Shown: positions 9,201 through 17,008 of the stretch, piece after piece | Layout of the letters: every line of letters begins with the position of its first letter | Position numbering within the stretch: the stretch's first letter is position 1 | NCBI GenBank assembly: GCA_023150805.1 | Contig: JAKLKF010000043.1 | Coordinates: 1 to 53,661 of the forward strand | Direction: 5' to 3' | From: Myxococcota bacterium | Lineage (GTDB): Bacteria; Myxococcota_A; UBA796; UBA2385 | Length of the DNA stretch: 53,661 bases | Made by a program: the position numbers and the translations under genes | Notes under the pieces: model-generated | Database searches by the model: none | Told to the model about the DNA's origin: nothing | Seen by the model: the letters and a program-made list of their open reading frames with translations, nothing else

Positions 9201-10323
9201 GCGCGTCGGACAGGTCCAGGTCCACGCCCGTGACCGAGGCCCAGGCGCCCTTGCTCGCCAGGTCCGCGGCGGCGTCGATGCGCAGCTTGCCGCCCGCCCA
9301 GTCCACCTCCAGCGGCTCCAGCAGGAGCTGGCGCTCGTGGACCCGCCAGGCGGCGACGAGGTCGCCCAGCGCGTAGTGCAGCGGCGGGCGCCCCGCCCGG
9401 GCGGCGGGCGGCTGCAGGATGAGCACCAGGTCCCGCGCCAGCAGGGCCCCCCCCAGGACCGGCGCGTTGGCCTGGCCCGACAGCTCGACGTCGGCCTTCA
9501 CCACGCCCGCGGCGGTCAGGCGGCCCGGCATCAGCGGCGCCCAGGCGTCCAGGTGGGTGCCGATCGTGAACAGGCCCTGCACCGGGCCGCCGGGCTCCAG
9601 GTCCAGCGCGCCGTGGACCGTCAGGTCGGGGAAGTCCAGCCGGATCTCGGGGGCCCGCAGGCGCTGCGGGTTCACCACCAGGTCGGGCAGGTGCACGCCG
9701 GTCGCGGCCTGGGTCACCTCGCCCAGCGTGAAGCGGATCATCCCGGCGTCGACCATCATGGTGCCCACGGAGGCGCCGGGCGCGGCGTCCAGCCCCTCGA
9801 GATCGAGCTGGAGCAGGGCCTTGCCGCCGTAGGTGGCGGCGAGCGAGACCGCGCCGTCGCGCAGGTACAGCTCGTCCCAGGGCAGCTCCGTGGCCCGCTC
9901 GCCGCCGCCCTCGCGGGCCTGGAGCAGGGGGAACTCGCGCAGCCGCCCCTCGTCCAGGTGCAGGTGCAGGCTGGGCCGCTCGACCTCGACCCGCCGCACA
10001 CGGGGGCGGCCGTCGCGCAGCCCCACGGCCACGACGATCTCCTCGACGGCGACGATGGTCCGACCGTCGTGCTCCGGCCGGGGGCTCTGGTGGCGCAGGA
10101 CCAGCCCCTGCACCGTCGCCGTCCGGTCCAGCAGCGAGAGGCGCACGCCCCCCACCACCGCCTCCTCGCCGGTGGCGCGCTCGACGGCGACCTCCAGCAA
10201 GCGCGCGAGCTGCCGGCCGAACCAGGCGGAGTGGACCAGCGCGAGGCCACCGCCGACCGTGGCGGCCAGGCCCGTCGCCAGGACGAAGCCGCGGACGAGG
10301 CGCCGACGGGGAGCGGCGGTCAT
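6241..10323 (-). CDS. tamB: Translocation and assembly module inner-membrane protein TamB-like
   Basis: Very long (1360 residues) AsmA/TamB-type protein anchored in the inner membrane by one N-terminal helix (about residues 8-30) and crossing the periplasm as a beta-helical groove. Recognised by overall design: repeated amphipathic beta-strand segments with 'LDLDL', 'VEVQAEGLTV' and 'LSGRLTVTD' rhythm, and the C-terminal DUF490-type block with RVRNNVGDLTASGQLRVTGD, GRVYLKEREFELLRGELRFVDP, and TREEMERTGALGQALAI. The ATG at 10323 was chosen because a GGGGGA ribosome-binding site lies about 6 nt upstream; the longer frame to 10431 runs into the tRNA. Its stop overlaps the tamA start, so the pair is coupled. 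Confidence 0.9.
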   Translation of the reverse strand: MTAAPRRRLVRGFVLATGLAATVGGGLALVHSAWFGRQLARLLEVAVERATGEEAVVGGVRLSLLDRTATVQGLVLRHQSPRPEHDGRTIVAVEEIVVAVGLRDGRPRVRRVEVERPSLHLHLDEGRLREFPLLQAREGGGERATELPWDELYLRDGAVSLAATYGGKALLQLDLEGLDAAPGASVGTMMVDAGMIRFTLGEVTQAATGVHLPDLVVNPQRLRAPEIRLDFPDLTVHGALDLEPGGPVQGLFTIGTHLDAWAPLMPGRLTAAGVVKADVELSGQANAPVLGGALLARDLVLILQPPAARAGRPPLHYALGDLVAAWRVHERQLLLEPLEVDWAGGKLRIDAAADLASKGAWASVTGVDLDLSDALVAMDVSKDPWVDMRADLEIQAAGTLQPLRLAGSWTLAATDLRAASGPVSRTPPMLSIPRIRARGQLGVDPEGLDLVARPLSTPRSQGRVDARIGFGPVGPLALDLSLHHLDLRDLAPLADMGLAGVGSLTGHLGGPFDELGADAVLDVRGLQLWGLPFADQARSPLTWRDMVHLGFPDIRGQRGETPLLASVDLEFRKDTLLDLQLLVPGGRLSDVMGIFLDLPGVDARMQGSLELRGPVGALDGESHVELQQVELYGERFDRGEATGWMDQGRFTLDEAAIWRRGGLESIVARGSVGAGWAANLDVRAGGLRLEEMDRLAELRGTLRGELHLDAAVGGTLFEPEPRGELRLRDTRLARQLVPDSALSFHTRDGVLIFGGQLASGAPAPPYRSLGGTLDPQLPSIPGSLRLAGTLGLWDEQPYQVQARLDRFPVSLLYAEAPDGSPVDLRLGGEARIAGRFGDTPTPVAIQAAMDHTTLAWGRHQLAAPGPWRWEQEGEDFVVEDLALVGGATDLRFSGERRRVGRTAFSGGGTLDLDLLRMVVPGLERSDGTGQVEVRAVSMDGRIRPEVEVQAEGLTVRGDWFPATFEDVSARVRATPDLAVLESVQGRLGGGLVSGQGSIDLERFLPRRYDLSARGEEVRVRYFDFLPTVQGDAALTFTGPSDSPLLSGRLTVTDMLFSERIDWESWMLELSDEVLTGAVEEEGRDWFSMELAIDADQTLRVRNNVGDLTASGQLRVTGDTARPGLVGRVRAEPGGRVYLKEREFELLRGELRFVDPFAYDPELDFALTTDVRSSDQDYRIDVQVAGNWTDWHTTTRSDPNLPQADVNALLVFGMTREEMERTGALGQALAIEGSDVLFSSIGIVERAGEGIFRLRGLQPVLDPLRPERLDLISGTSERGSGTVSSELRLLYENDLEDVGWRGGLLLIEQSVSGGQDTYVGLEQRLARRLYLRGFWTSEQVERSLDLQGAFGAEVNVRWELE

Positions 10324-10398
10324 GCCGATCCCCCGAGGGTCATGACCCGCCGACCGGACCGGCGGGCCTTCCGCGAGTGGTGACGCCGAAGAGGAGGT

Positions 10399-10474
10399 TG
10401 GAGCGGGCGACGGGATTCGAACCCGCGACACCGAGCTTGGGAAGCTCGTACTCTACCAGCTGAGCTACGCCCGC
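10399..10474 (-). tRNA. tRNA-Gly (anticodon CCC)
   Basis: 76-nt cloverleaf on the minus strand. The acceptor stem is GCGGGCG paired with CGCCCGC, the D-arm TAGCTCAGCTGGTAGAGTA, the anticodon loop TTCCCAA (CCC, reading GGG), and the T-arm GGTTCGAATCC. The discriminator base is U and the 3' CCA is encoded. It lies between the TPR gene and tamB, inside the long minus-strand run. Confidence 0.96.
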
Positions 10475-10522
10475 AACGACGTCTATATGCCACGTCGGCC
10501 GGTCCTCGGCAAGTGCGACGCC

Positions 10523-12520
10523 CTACCGCGCGCGCAACAGCTCGATCCCGCGCCGGCGCGCGCGCAGCTCCACGGGTCGCCAGGAGGGATCCAGCCGGGC
10601 GACGTCGTCCAGCAGGCGCTCGGCGTTGCCGAGCCGGCGCTTGAGCAGGTAGTGGCCCGACAGCTCCCACAGCGCCTCGATCCAGGCGGGGTGGTGCTCG
10701 CCGCCCGCCTGCACCGCGCGCTCCAGGCGCGCCTGGACCTGGTCGACCCGGCCCAGGCCGCGGCTGGCGAGGGCGGAGACGACCAGCGCCTCGACGTCGT
10801 CGTTGCCGCGCAGCAGGTCGAGCGCCTGCTCGAACTCGCCGACCGCGACCAGGGCCCGGGCCTCGGCCACCGGGTCGGGCTCGTGCGGCTCGTCCTCCGG
10901 CAGGTCCCCGAAGCCGCTGAAGCCCCCCGGCACCACCGCCGACTCGTCCAGCTCCAGCGAGATCTGCGGCTCCTCGGAGGGCAAGGGCAAGGGGATGGTG
11001 GCGGCCGGGCCGACGCCGGGCGCGGACATCACCTCGCCGATCTTGATCAGCACCTCGGTGTTCGACGGGTTGCGCGCCAGGGCCTTGCGATAGGCGGCGA
11101 TGGCGCCGTGCACGTCCCCGCGCCCGGCCAGCTCGTCGCCGCGCGCCTCGTCGGGGTCCGTGGCCAGCGCCACGCTGCGCGTCGGGTTGGACGTGGCGCT
11201 CAGCGCCGCCCGGTATTTCTCGCTGGTCGCCTCCTCGAGCCCGGCGATGGTCGACACCGGCCCGTGGGTGTCCTCGTCGACGATGACCTCCTCGGTGTCG
11301 TCGCGCGGGAGCTGCACGGGGGGGACCCCCAGCACCTCGAGGCGGTCGGACAGCTCGATGCCCGCCGTGGCTCCCGGCGGCGAGACGGACCGCAGCAGGT
11401 CCACGCCCTCGGCGAGGCGTCCCATGGCGATCAACAGCTCGCCCTGGTGCACCTGCCAGGCCACGCCGCCACGGATCTCGGCGGGAGCCGCGGCGAGGGT
11501 CGCCAGGGCGCGGTCGGAGAAGCCATAGCGGTGCTGCACCTGTGCGCGGACCAGCACCCGCGCCTCGGCCTCGGTGACCGGCTGGGCCCAGGGCCGATCG
11601 GTCAGGCGGATCTTCAGGCGGCGGGCCTCGGTGTTGGCGCGCTCCAGCTCGGCGCGCAGCGCCGGGTCGTCCTCGCCGCACTCCAGCGCGTGGCGCAGGG
11701 CGTCGACCTGGGCTTCGCGGTCCCCCAGCTCGACCTGGCGCCGGGCGGCCTGCAGCCAGACCTTGCGGGCCTTGTCGAGCTGCCCCAGGGCCTGCAGGGC
11801 CCGACCGAGCAGCGTGAGCAGCCCCACGTCGCGCGGGTCCTTGGCGTAGGCCTGCTGGAGGTGCACGAGCGCCAGGCGCGGCTCCCCCTGGACGATGCGC
11901 GCCTCGGCGGCCGAGAGCAGGGTCGCCTGGTCGTCGGGCCGCAGCTTGAGGGCCCGCTCCAGGAAGCGCGCCTGGTCGTCGGCGCGCCCGAAGCGGCGGG
12001 CCTCGACCCCGAGCTGGGACCAGGCCTGGAAGGCCTCGGCCTCCTGGCGGCTGGCCTCGAGCAGCTCGGCGACCCGCACCTGCGCCGGGACCTCGCCGGG
12101 GCTCAGGCGGGCCACCCGGCGCGCGCAGTCGATGGCCTTGCGCGGCTCCCGCCGGTCCACCAGGTGGAAGGCCTCCTCCCAGACCTTGCGCGCCTCCTGG
12201 CGCCGACCGGTCACCTCCAGGCACTCCGCCAGCTCGGCCCGGGCGTCGAAGTCGTCGGGCTTGAGGCTCAGCAGCTGCATGTACAGGCTGACGGCCGCGC
12301 GCTCCTGGCCCGATCCCTTGAGGCTGCGGGCCACGTCCGTCAGGTGGCGGATCGCCTCGGGCTTGCGGCCCAGGGTGATGTACAGCTCCGCCACCTTCTG
12401 CCGGATGCGCCGATCCTTGGGGTCCAGGCGCAGGACCTGCAGGTAGGCGTCGAGCGCCTTCTCGGTGTTGCCCCGCTGGAGCTGCTGCATCGCCTGCTGC
12501 TCGAGAATGTCGCGGTTCAC
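10523..12520 (-). CDS. TPR-repeat protein of unknown specific role
   Basis: 665-residue protein without signal peptide, so probably cytoplasmic. The N-terminal half is a run of tetratricopeptide repeats (for example ALDAYLQVLRLDPKD, AVSLYMQLLSLKPDD, ARFLERALKLRPDD, ALVHLQQAYAKDPRD). An acidic, Ser/Thr/Pro-rich linker lies at about residues 380-520 (EEVIVDEDTHGP, LPLPSEEPQISLELDES), and more TPRs follow (AIAAYRKALARNPSN and the final LDDVARLDPSW). TPRs normally serve as protein-protein scaffolds. Similar large TPR proteins are common near motility genes in Myxococcota, but nothing in the sequence assigns a partner. It sits 46 bp downstream of accC and is probably transcribed with it. Confidence 0.85.
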   Translation of the reverse strand: MNRDILEQQAMQQLQRGNTEKALDAYLQVLRLDPKDRRIRQKVAELYITLGRKPEAIRHLTDVARSLKGSGQERAAVSLYMQLLSLKPDDFDARAELAECLEVTGRRQEARKVWEEAFHLVDRREPRKAIDCARRVARLSPGEVPAQVRVAELLEASRQEAEAFQAWSQLGVEARRFGRADDQARFLERALKLRPDDQATLLSAAEARIVQGEPRLALVHLQQAYAKDPRDVGLLTLLGRALQALGQLDKARKVWLQAARRQVELGDREAQVDALRHALECGEDDPALRAELERANTEARRLKIRLTDRPWAQPVTEAEARVLVRAQVQHRYGFSDRALATLAAAPAEIRGGVAWQVHQGELLIAMGRLAEGVDLLRSVSPPGATAGIELSDRLEVLGVPPVQLPRDDTEEVIVDEDTHGPVSTIAGLEEATSEKYRAALSATSNPTRSVALATDPDEARGDELAGRGDVHGAIAAYRKALARNPSNTEVLIKIGEVMSAPGVGPAATIPLPLPSEEPQISLELDESAVVPGGFSGFGDLPEDEPHEPDPVAEARALVAVGEFEQALDLLRGNDDVEALVVSALASRGLGRVDQVQARLERAVQAGGEHHPAWIEALWELSGHYLLKRRLGNAERLLDDVARLDPSWRPVELRARRRGIELLRAR

Positions 12521-12566
12521 GCTGCCCTCGGGCGGGGGGGAGGAGAGGCGGTGGAGGTGACGGCGC

Positions 12567-13913
12567 TCAGCGCGCGCGGCGAGCCAACCAGTCGTCGATG
12601 TAGCGCGTGTGGAAGCGGACCTCGCGGAAGGCTGGATCCGCGACGAGCGCGCGCTGCAGGGGGAGCGTGGTGCGGATGCCCTCGACGACGTACTCGTCCA
12701 TGGCCCAGGTCAGGCGCCGGATCGCCGCGTCGCGATCGGCCCCGGTCACGATGAGCTTCGCCACGAGCGAGTCGTAGTAGGGCTGGACCATGGCCTGCTC
12801 GTGCACGGCGGAGTCGATGCGGATCCCCGGGCCGCCCGGCGCGTGGTAGCCCGTGATCTTCCCCGGCGAGGGCATGAAGGTCCAGGGATCCTCGGCGTTG
12901 ACGCGCACCTCGATGGCGTGGCCGGTGATCTGGACCTGGTCCTGGGTGTAGGGCAGCGGCTCGCCGGCGGCCAGGCGGATCTGGAGCTGAACCAGGTCGA
13001 TGCCGGTCACCTGCTCGGTGACGGGGTGCTCGACCTGGATGCGCGGGTTGACCTCGAGGAACCAGAAGTCCTCGCCCTCGACCAGGAACTCGCAGGTGCC
13101 GACCGAGCGGTACTTCGTGTGCTGCGCCAGCCGGACCGCCGCGTCGCGGATCCGGCCGCGAAGGTCGTCGGACAGGCCCGGCGCCGGCGCCTCCTCGATG
13201 ATCTTCTGGTGGCGGCGCTGCATCGAGCAGTCACGCTCGCCCAGGTGGATCGCACCGCCCTGGCCATCGCCCGCGATCTGGATCTCGACGTGGCGCGGCG
13301 TGGCGAGGAAGCGCTCGAGGAACAGCGCGCCGTTGCCGAAGGCCGCCTCGGCCTCGGTGCTGGTCAGCTCGAAGGCGCGCCGCAGGGCCGCGACGTCGTG
13401 CACAACGCGCATGCCCTTGCCGCCCCCACCGAAGGCGGCCTTGAGCATCAAGGGGAAGCCGATCTGCTCGGCCAGGGCGACGGCCTGCTCGACGTCCTCC
13501 ACCGAGCCCTGGCTGCCGGGCAGCAGGGGCACCCCCGCGTCGCGCGCCGCCTCCTTGGCCGAGAGCTTGTCGCCGAAGGTCGCCAGCGTCTCGGGCCGGG
13601 GCCCGATGAAGCCAATGCCGTGGGCCTGCAGCGAGTTGGCGAAGGCGATGTTCTCGGCGAGGAAGCCGTAGCCGGGGTGCACCGCGTCGACGCCGGTGAT
13701 CTCGGCGGCCGTCACGACGTGCGGGATGTTCAGGTAGGACCGGGCCGCCTGGGCGGGTCCGACGCACACCGACTCGTCGGCGAAGCGCACGTGCAGCGCG
13801 TTGCGATCCGCCTCGGAGTAGATGGCCACCGTCCGGATGCCCAGCTCCCGGCAGGCGCGGATCACGCGGAGCGCGATCTCGCCCCGGTTGGCGACGAGGA
13901 TCTTGGAGAACAT
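12567..13913 (-). CDS. accC: Biotin carboxylase subunit of acetyl-CoA carboxylase
   Basis: 448-residue ATP-grasp enzyme that carboxylates the biotin carried by AccB with bicarbonate and ATP, the first half-reaction of malonyl-CoA synthesis. It starts MFSKILVANRGEIALRVIRA, and shows VHPGYGFLAEN, the FGGGGKGMRVV glycine-rich ATP loop, the ERDCSMQRRHQKIIEEAP segment, and EVNPRIQVEHPVTE with the catalytic Glu/Asn/Arg. Length matches the family. It begins 3 bp after the accB stop, giving the usual accBC order. The carboxyltransferase genes accA and accD are not in the window. Confidence 0.97.
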   Translation of the reverse strand: MFSKILVANRGEIALRVIRACRELGIRTVAIYSEADRNALHVRFADESVCVGPAQAARSYLNIPHVVTAAEITGVDAVHPGYGFLAENIAFANSLQAHGIGFIGPRPETLATFGDKLSAKEAARDAGVPLLPGSQGSVEDVEQAVALAEQIGFPLMLKAAFGGGGKGMRVVHDVAALRRAFELTSTEAEAAFGNGALFLERFLATPRHVEIQIAGDGQGGAIHLGERDCSMQRRHQKIIEEAPAPGLSDDLRGRIRDAAVRLAQHTKYRSVGTCEFLVEGEDFWFLEVNPRIQVEHPVTEQVTGIDLVQLQIRLAAGEPLPYTQDQVQITGHAIEVRVNAEDPWTFMPSPGKITGYHAPGGPGIRIDSAVHEQAMVQPYYDSLVAKLIVTGADRDAAIRRLTWAMDEYVVEGIRTTLPLQRALVADPAFREVRFHTRYIDDWLARRAR

Positions 13914-13916
13914 GCG

Positions 13917-14357
13917 TCAGTCCGGACGGACGCGGAACAGCGCCTGGCCGAACTGCACCGGCTGTGCGTTCTCGACCAGGATCTCGACGACCGTGCCGGA
14001 GACCTCGCACTCCAGCTCGTTCATGAGCTTCATGGCCTCGAGGATGCACAGCACCTTGCCGGGGCTGACGCGGTCGCCGACCTCGATGTAGGGCTTGGCG
14101 CCCGGCTTGGAGGACCGGTAGAAGGTCCCCACCATCGGCGAGTCGACGGTGACGGTGGCGGGGTCGCTGGCCGGCGCGGCAGCGGCGGGAGCCGGCGCCG
14201 GCGCGGGGAGGTGCGCATGCACGGCCGCAGCGACGTGGGCGGGCGCCGCGCCCTGGAGCTTCAGCTCCACGCGGCTCTGCTCGTCCTCGTAGCCGAGCTC
14301 GGCCACACCGTACTCGTGCATCAGCTTCAGCAGGGCTTCGACACGTTCCAGGTCCAT
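13917..14357 (-). CDS. accB: Biotin carboxyl carrier protein of acetyl-CoA carboxylase
   Basis: 146-residue carrier protein. The N-terminal helix [18 protein letters not shown] leads into an Ala/Pro-rich hinge of about residues 48-75. The biotinyl domain follows with the [11 protein letters not shown] entry strand and the biotinylation motif EAMKLMNE, in which the lysine is modified. The ATG overlaps the aroQ stop by one base (TGATG), and GGAG lies 6 nt upstream of it. accC follows 3 bp downstream. Confidence 0.97.
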   Translation of the reverse strand: MDLERVEALLKLMHEYGVAELGYEDEQSRVELKLQGAAPAHVAAAVHAHLPAPAPAPAAAAPASDPATVTVDSPMVGTFYRSSKPGAKPYIEVGDRVSPGKVLCILEAMKLMNELECEVSGTVVEILVENAQPVQFGQALFRVRPD

Positions 14358-14800
14358 CAGGGGCTCCGTTGGCGCAGCCACTCCACGAGGCCGCGCAGGC
14401 CGAGCGTGTAGCTCTCCACTCCGAAGCCGGCCACCTGTCCGACGGCGACCGGGGCCAGCAGGCTCTTGTGGCGGAAGGGCTCGCGCGCGTGCACGTTCGA
14501 GAGGTGGACCTCGACGAAGGGAAGGCCGGTCCCCGACAGCGCGTCGCGCAGGGCGACCGAGGTGTGGGTGTAGCCACCCGGGTTGAAGACCACGCCGTCG
14601 CACTGGCCCATCGCCGCGTGGATGCGGTCGATCAGGCCCCCTTCGCTGTTGTCCTGGTGGTGGGAGAGGCGCACCCCCAGCTCGGACGCCAGGGCGTCCA
14701 GCCGCTGCCGGACGTCGTCCAGGGTGAGCCGACCGTAGACCTGGGGCTCGCGGACGCCCAGCAGGTTCAGGTTGGGCCCGTGCAGGACCAGGATGTGCAT
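14357..14800 (-). CDS. aroQ: 3-dehydroquinate dehydratase, type II
   Basis: 147-residue dodecameric type II dehydroquinase that converts 3-dehydroquinate to 3-dehydroshikimate. The signature [16 protein letters not shown] at the N-terminus contains the catalytic lid residues; the tyrosine is in [19 protein letters not shown], and [18 protein letters not shown] with the catalytic histidine region, complete the active site. In many proteobacteria aroQ precedes accB-accC, as here, but usually with efp near by; efp is absent. With aroK and aroB just upstream, three shikimate enzymes are grouped in this run. GAGGGG precedes the ATG. Confidence 0.96.
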   Translation of the reverse strand: MHILVLHGPNLNLLGVREPQVYGRLTLDDVRQRLDALASELGVRLSHHQDNSEGGLIDRIHAAMGQCDGVVFNPGGYTHTSVALRDALSGTGLPFVEVHLSNVHAREPFRHKSLLAPVAVGQVAGFGVESYTLGLRGLVEWLRQRSP

Positions 14801-14824
14801 CGAGACCCCTCGCCGCCGGAAGGA

Positions 14825-15430
14825 CTACTCGATGTCGCCCGGGCCGATCTCGAAGAAGTCGGAGTCGTAGCCCGTGGTGCCCACGATCTGGGCGTTCTGG
14901 AAGTCCGACTCCTCGCCCTGGGTGGCCAGGGCGTCCAGGTAGACGTACACCCGCAGCAGGCCGTAGCGGTCGGTGGTGCCGGTGTGGTAGCCGGGGCAGA
15001 AGCCGCCGGAGTCGGCGAAGTCCGAGCCGAACTGGTAGTAGTTGCCCGACAGCGTGTCGTAGTGCCAGGCGCACCACTCGTACACGGTGTTGTCGAAGTT
15101 GCCGTTCTCATCGACGCAGTCGGCCAGCGACGAGCCCTCGGGCATCGTGGGGTAGTCCACGAGCTGCAGCGCCTCGGAGGGCACCAGGCAGGCGCCCGCC
15201 GAGTTGCTGAGGATCTCGAGGTTGACGTTCTGCAGCGGCTCGTCGTTCTCCGCGTCGTAGACCAGGAAGTCGCCCAGGATGATGGCGCCGATCCCGTCGT
15301 TGAGGCCGTTGTAGGAGTCGTCCCAGGCGACGGAGACCGAGGCGGGCGCGAGCACGAAGGCGGTGTAGGGCGCCTGCAGGCCGTTCTGCATGCAGCCGGT
15401 GAGCGACGCGACGAGGAGGGCGGCGAGCAT
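14825..15430 (-). CDS. Hypothetical lipoprotein
   Basis: 201 residues. The N-terminus [13 protein letters not shown] is a minimal lipoprotein signal with the lipobox LTGC, so the mature protein starts at Cys13. The rest is acidic and rich in Tyr, Asp and Gly, with short beta-prone segments and five further cysteines (for example ACLVP, DCVDE, WCAWH, FCPGY), some of which could form disulfides. I do not recognise a family. It lies between aroB and aroQ in an otherwise metabolic operon, with 18 and 24 bp gaps, so it is co-transcribed with them. GGAG precedes the ATG. Confidence 0.8.
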   Translation of the reverse strand: MLAALLVASLTGCMQNGLQAPYTAFVLAPASVSVAWDDSYNGLNDGIGAIILGDFLVYDAENDEPLQNVNLEILSNSAGACLVPSEALQLVDYPTMPEGSSLADCVDENGNFDNTVYEWCAWHYDTLSGNYYQFGSDFADSGGFCPGYHTGTTDRYGLLRVYVYLDALATQGEESDFQNAQIVGTTGYDSDFFEIGPGDIE

Positions 15431-15448
15431 GGCGTCTCCGGAGAGGTC

Positions 15449-16525
15449 TCAGGGGAGGAGTGCGAGCATCCGGGGGAGTTCTTCGAGGCCGACGGCCTCC
15501 AGCCTGACGGCCCCGATCCGCTCGACGACCGCGGTGCGGAGCATACCACGGGCGGCCTTCTTGTCGTAGCCCGCCGCCCGCAACAGGTCCTGCGGAGACA
15601 GCGGCGGCGTGCGGATGGTCAGGCCCAGGCGCGCGACGGCGGCCTCGACCCGGTGCACCACCTCGGGCGGGCAGTCCCCGCGCGCGGCGGCCCAGCGCAC
15701 CTCGGCCACCAGGCCCAGCGCCACGCACTCGCCGTGGCGCAGGGTGCCATGGCCGGCCGCGGTCTCGACCGCGTGGCCCGCGGTGTGGCCGAGGTTGAGG
15801 ATCGCGCGGAGCCCGTCCTCGCGCTCGTCCAGCGCCACGACCTCGGCCTTGACCCTGCAGCTCCGCTCGACCATCTCGCCCAGCACCGCGCCGTCCAGGG
15901 CGACGGCACGCTCGCCCTGCTGCTCGCAGAGGGCGAACAGCGCTTCGTCCCGGAGCACGCCGTGCTTGAGCACCTCGCCCAGGCCCGAGCGCAGCTCGGC
16001 GGGCTCCAGGGTGCGCAGCGTCTGCATGGCCGCGTAGACCAGGCGGGGCTGGTAGAAGGCGCCGACCAGGTTCTTGCCGTGGGAGGAGTTGACCCCGGTC
16101 TTGCCGCCGACGGCGCTGTCCACCATCGACAGCAGGGTGGTGGGCACCTGCACCAGGGGCACGCCGCGCAGGGCGCTGGCCGCCGCGAAGCCCACGATGT
16201 CGCCGGTGACGCCGCCGCCGAGGGCCACGACGGGGGTGCTGCGGCGCAGGCCGGCGCCCAGCAGGTCTTCCACCAGCGTGGCCCAGGTGGCGACGGACTT
16301 GTGGCGCTCGCCGTCGGGGATCTCGAAGGCGCGCGGCGAGAAGCCCGCCGCGGCCAGGCTGCGCAGGGTCGCGTCCAGGTAGAGGCCGCCGACCACCGGG
16401 TTGGTCACCACCATGATCGGCCCGGTCGGCAGGGTGGCGGCCACGGCCGCTCCCAGGCCACCGAGCCCCTCGTCCACCACGTGGATCGGGTAGGCGCGCC
16501 CCTCCAGCGACACGGGGATGATCAC
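15449..16525 (-). CDS. aroB: 3-dehydroquinate synthase
   Basis: 358-residue NAD- and metal-dependent cyclase converting DAHP to 3-dehydroquinate, step two of the shikimate pathway. Visible are IPDGERHKS, the NAD-binding GGGVTGDIVGFAA, VPTTLLSMVDSAVGGKTGVN with substrate-binding Lys and Asn, KNLVGAFYQP, and the metal-ligand segment NLGHTAGHAVE. The GTG at 16525 was chosen because it overlaps the aroK stop as GTGA; a GTG two codons upstream (16531) is equally in frame. Confidence 0.96.
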   Translation of the reverse strand: MIIPVSLEGRAYPIHVVDEGLGGLGAAVAATLPTGPIMVVTNPVVGGLYLDATLRSLAAAGFSPRAFEIPDGERHKSVATWATLVEDLLGAGLRRSTPVVALGGGVTGDIVGFAAASALRGVPLVQVPTTLLSMVDSAVGGKTGVNSSHGKNLVGAFYQPRLVYAAMQTLRTLEPAELRSGLGEVLKHGVLRDEALFALCEQQGERAVALDGAVLGEMVERSCRVKAEVVALDEREDGLRAILNLGHTAGHAVETAAGHGTLRHGECVALGLVAEVRWAAARGDCPPEVVHRVEAAVARLGLTIRTPPLSPQDLLRAAGYDKKAARGMLRTAVVERIGAVRLEAVGLEELPRMLALLP

Positions 16526-17001
16526 AGGCACTCCAGCACGGCGGTGGCGACCTCGTCCGGCGCGAGGCCGCGCACGTCGACCGGGGTGCCCGCGCGCAGG
16601 TCGCCGGGCCGCCGCTGCTCCCAGAGCGCGCGACCTCCGCCCGCGAGGGGACGCCCCGCCCCACGGTCCAGCCGCGGCGCCAGGTCCTCCCACGGCAGGT
16701 CGAGCACCACCACGCGGTAGCGGGCTCGTAGCCGCTCCAGGTTGTCGCCGTGGTGCAGCGTGCCGCCCCCGAGCGCGAGCACGACGTCGGGCCCGGCGAG
16801 GATCTCCCGCAGCGCGCGCGTCTCCCGCGCGCGGAACGCCGCTTCCCCCTCGCGGGCGAACAGCTCCCCCACCGACGCCCCCGCGGCGCCCTCCACCGCC
16901 CGATCCAGGTCGACGAAGGGCACGCCCAGCCGAGCGGCCACCAGCGGGCCGACGGTGCTCTTGCCCGTGGCCATGAAGCCACCGATGGCCACCCCGGTCA
17001 C
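16522..17001 (-). CDS. aroK: Shikimate kinase
   Basis: 159-residue P-loop kinase phosphorylating shikimate at O3. Walker A is GFMATGKST at residues 8-16, followed by VDLDRAVE (the aspartate of the shikimate-binding DxD region), FRARETRALRE with the shikimate-binding arginine, and LALGGGTLHH, the Walker B-type glycine loop. The family length is about 170, so this is complete. It follows pilQ by 7 bp; pilQ-aroK-aroB is a long-known neighbourhood in Proteobacteria. Confidence 0.95.
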   Translation of the reverse strand: MTGVAIGGFMATGKSTVGPLVAARLGVPFVDLDRAVEGAAGASVGELFAREGEAAFRARETRALREILAGPDVVLALGGGTLHHGDNLERLRARYRVVVLDLPWEDLAPRLDRGAGRPLAGGGRALWEQRRPGDLRAGTPVDVRGLAPDEVATAVLECL

Positions 17002-17008
17002 GCCTGCC

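Noticed and set aside
10324..10431. Longer tamB frame to 10431
   Set aside because: The extension overlaps the 3' half of tRNA-Gly; its peptide (SRVRIPSPAP) is the usual translation of a tRNA T-arm.
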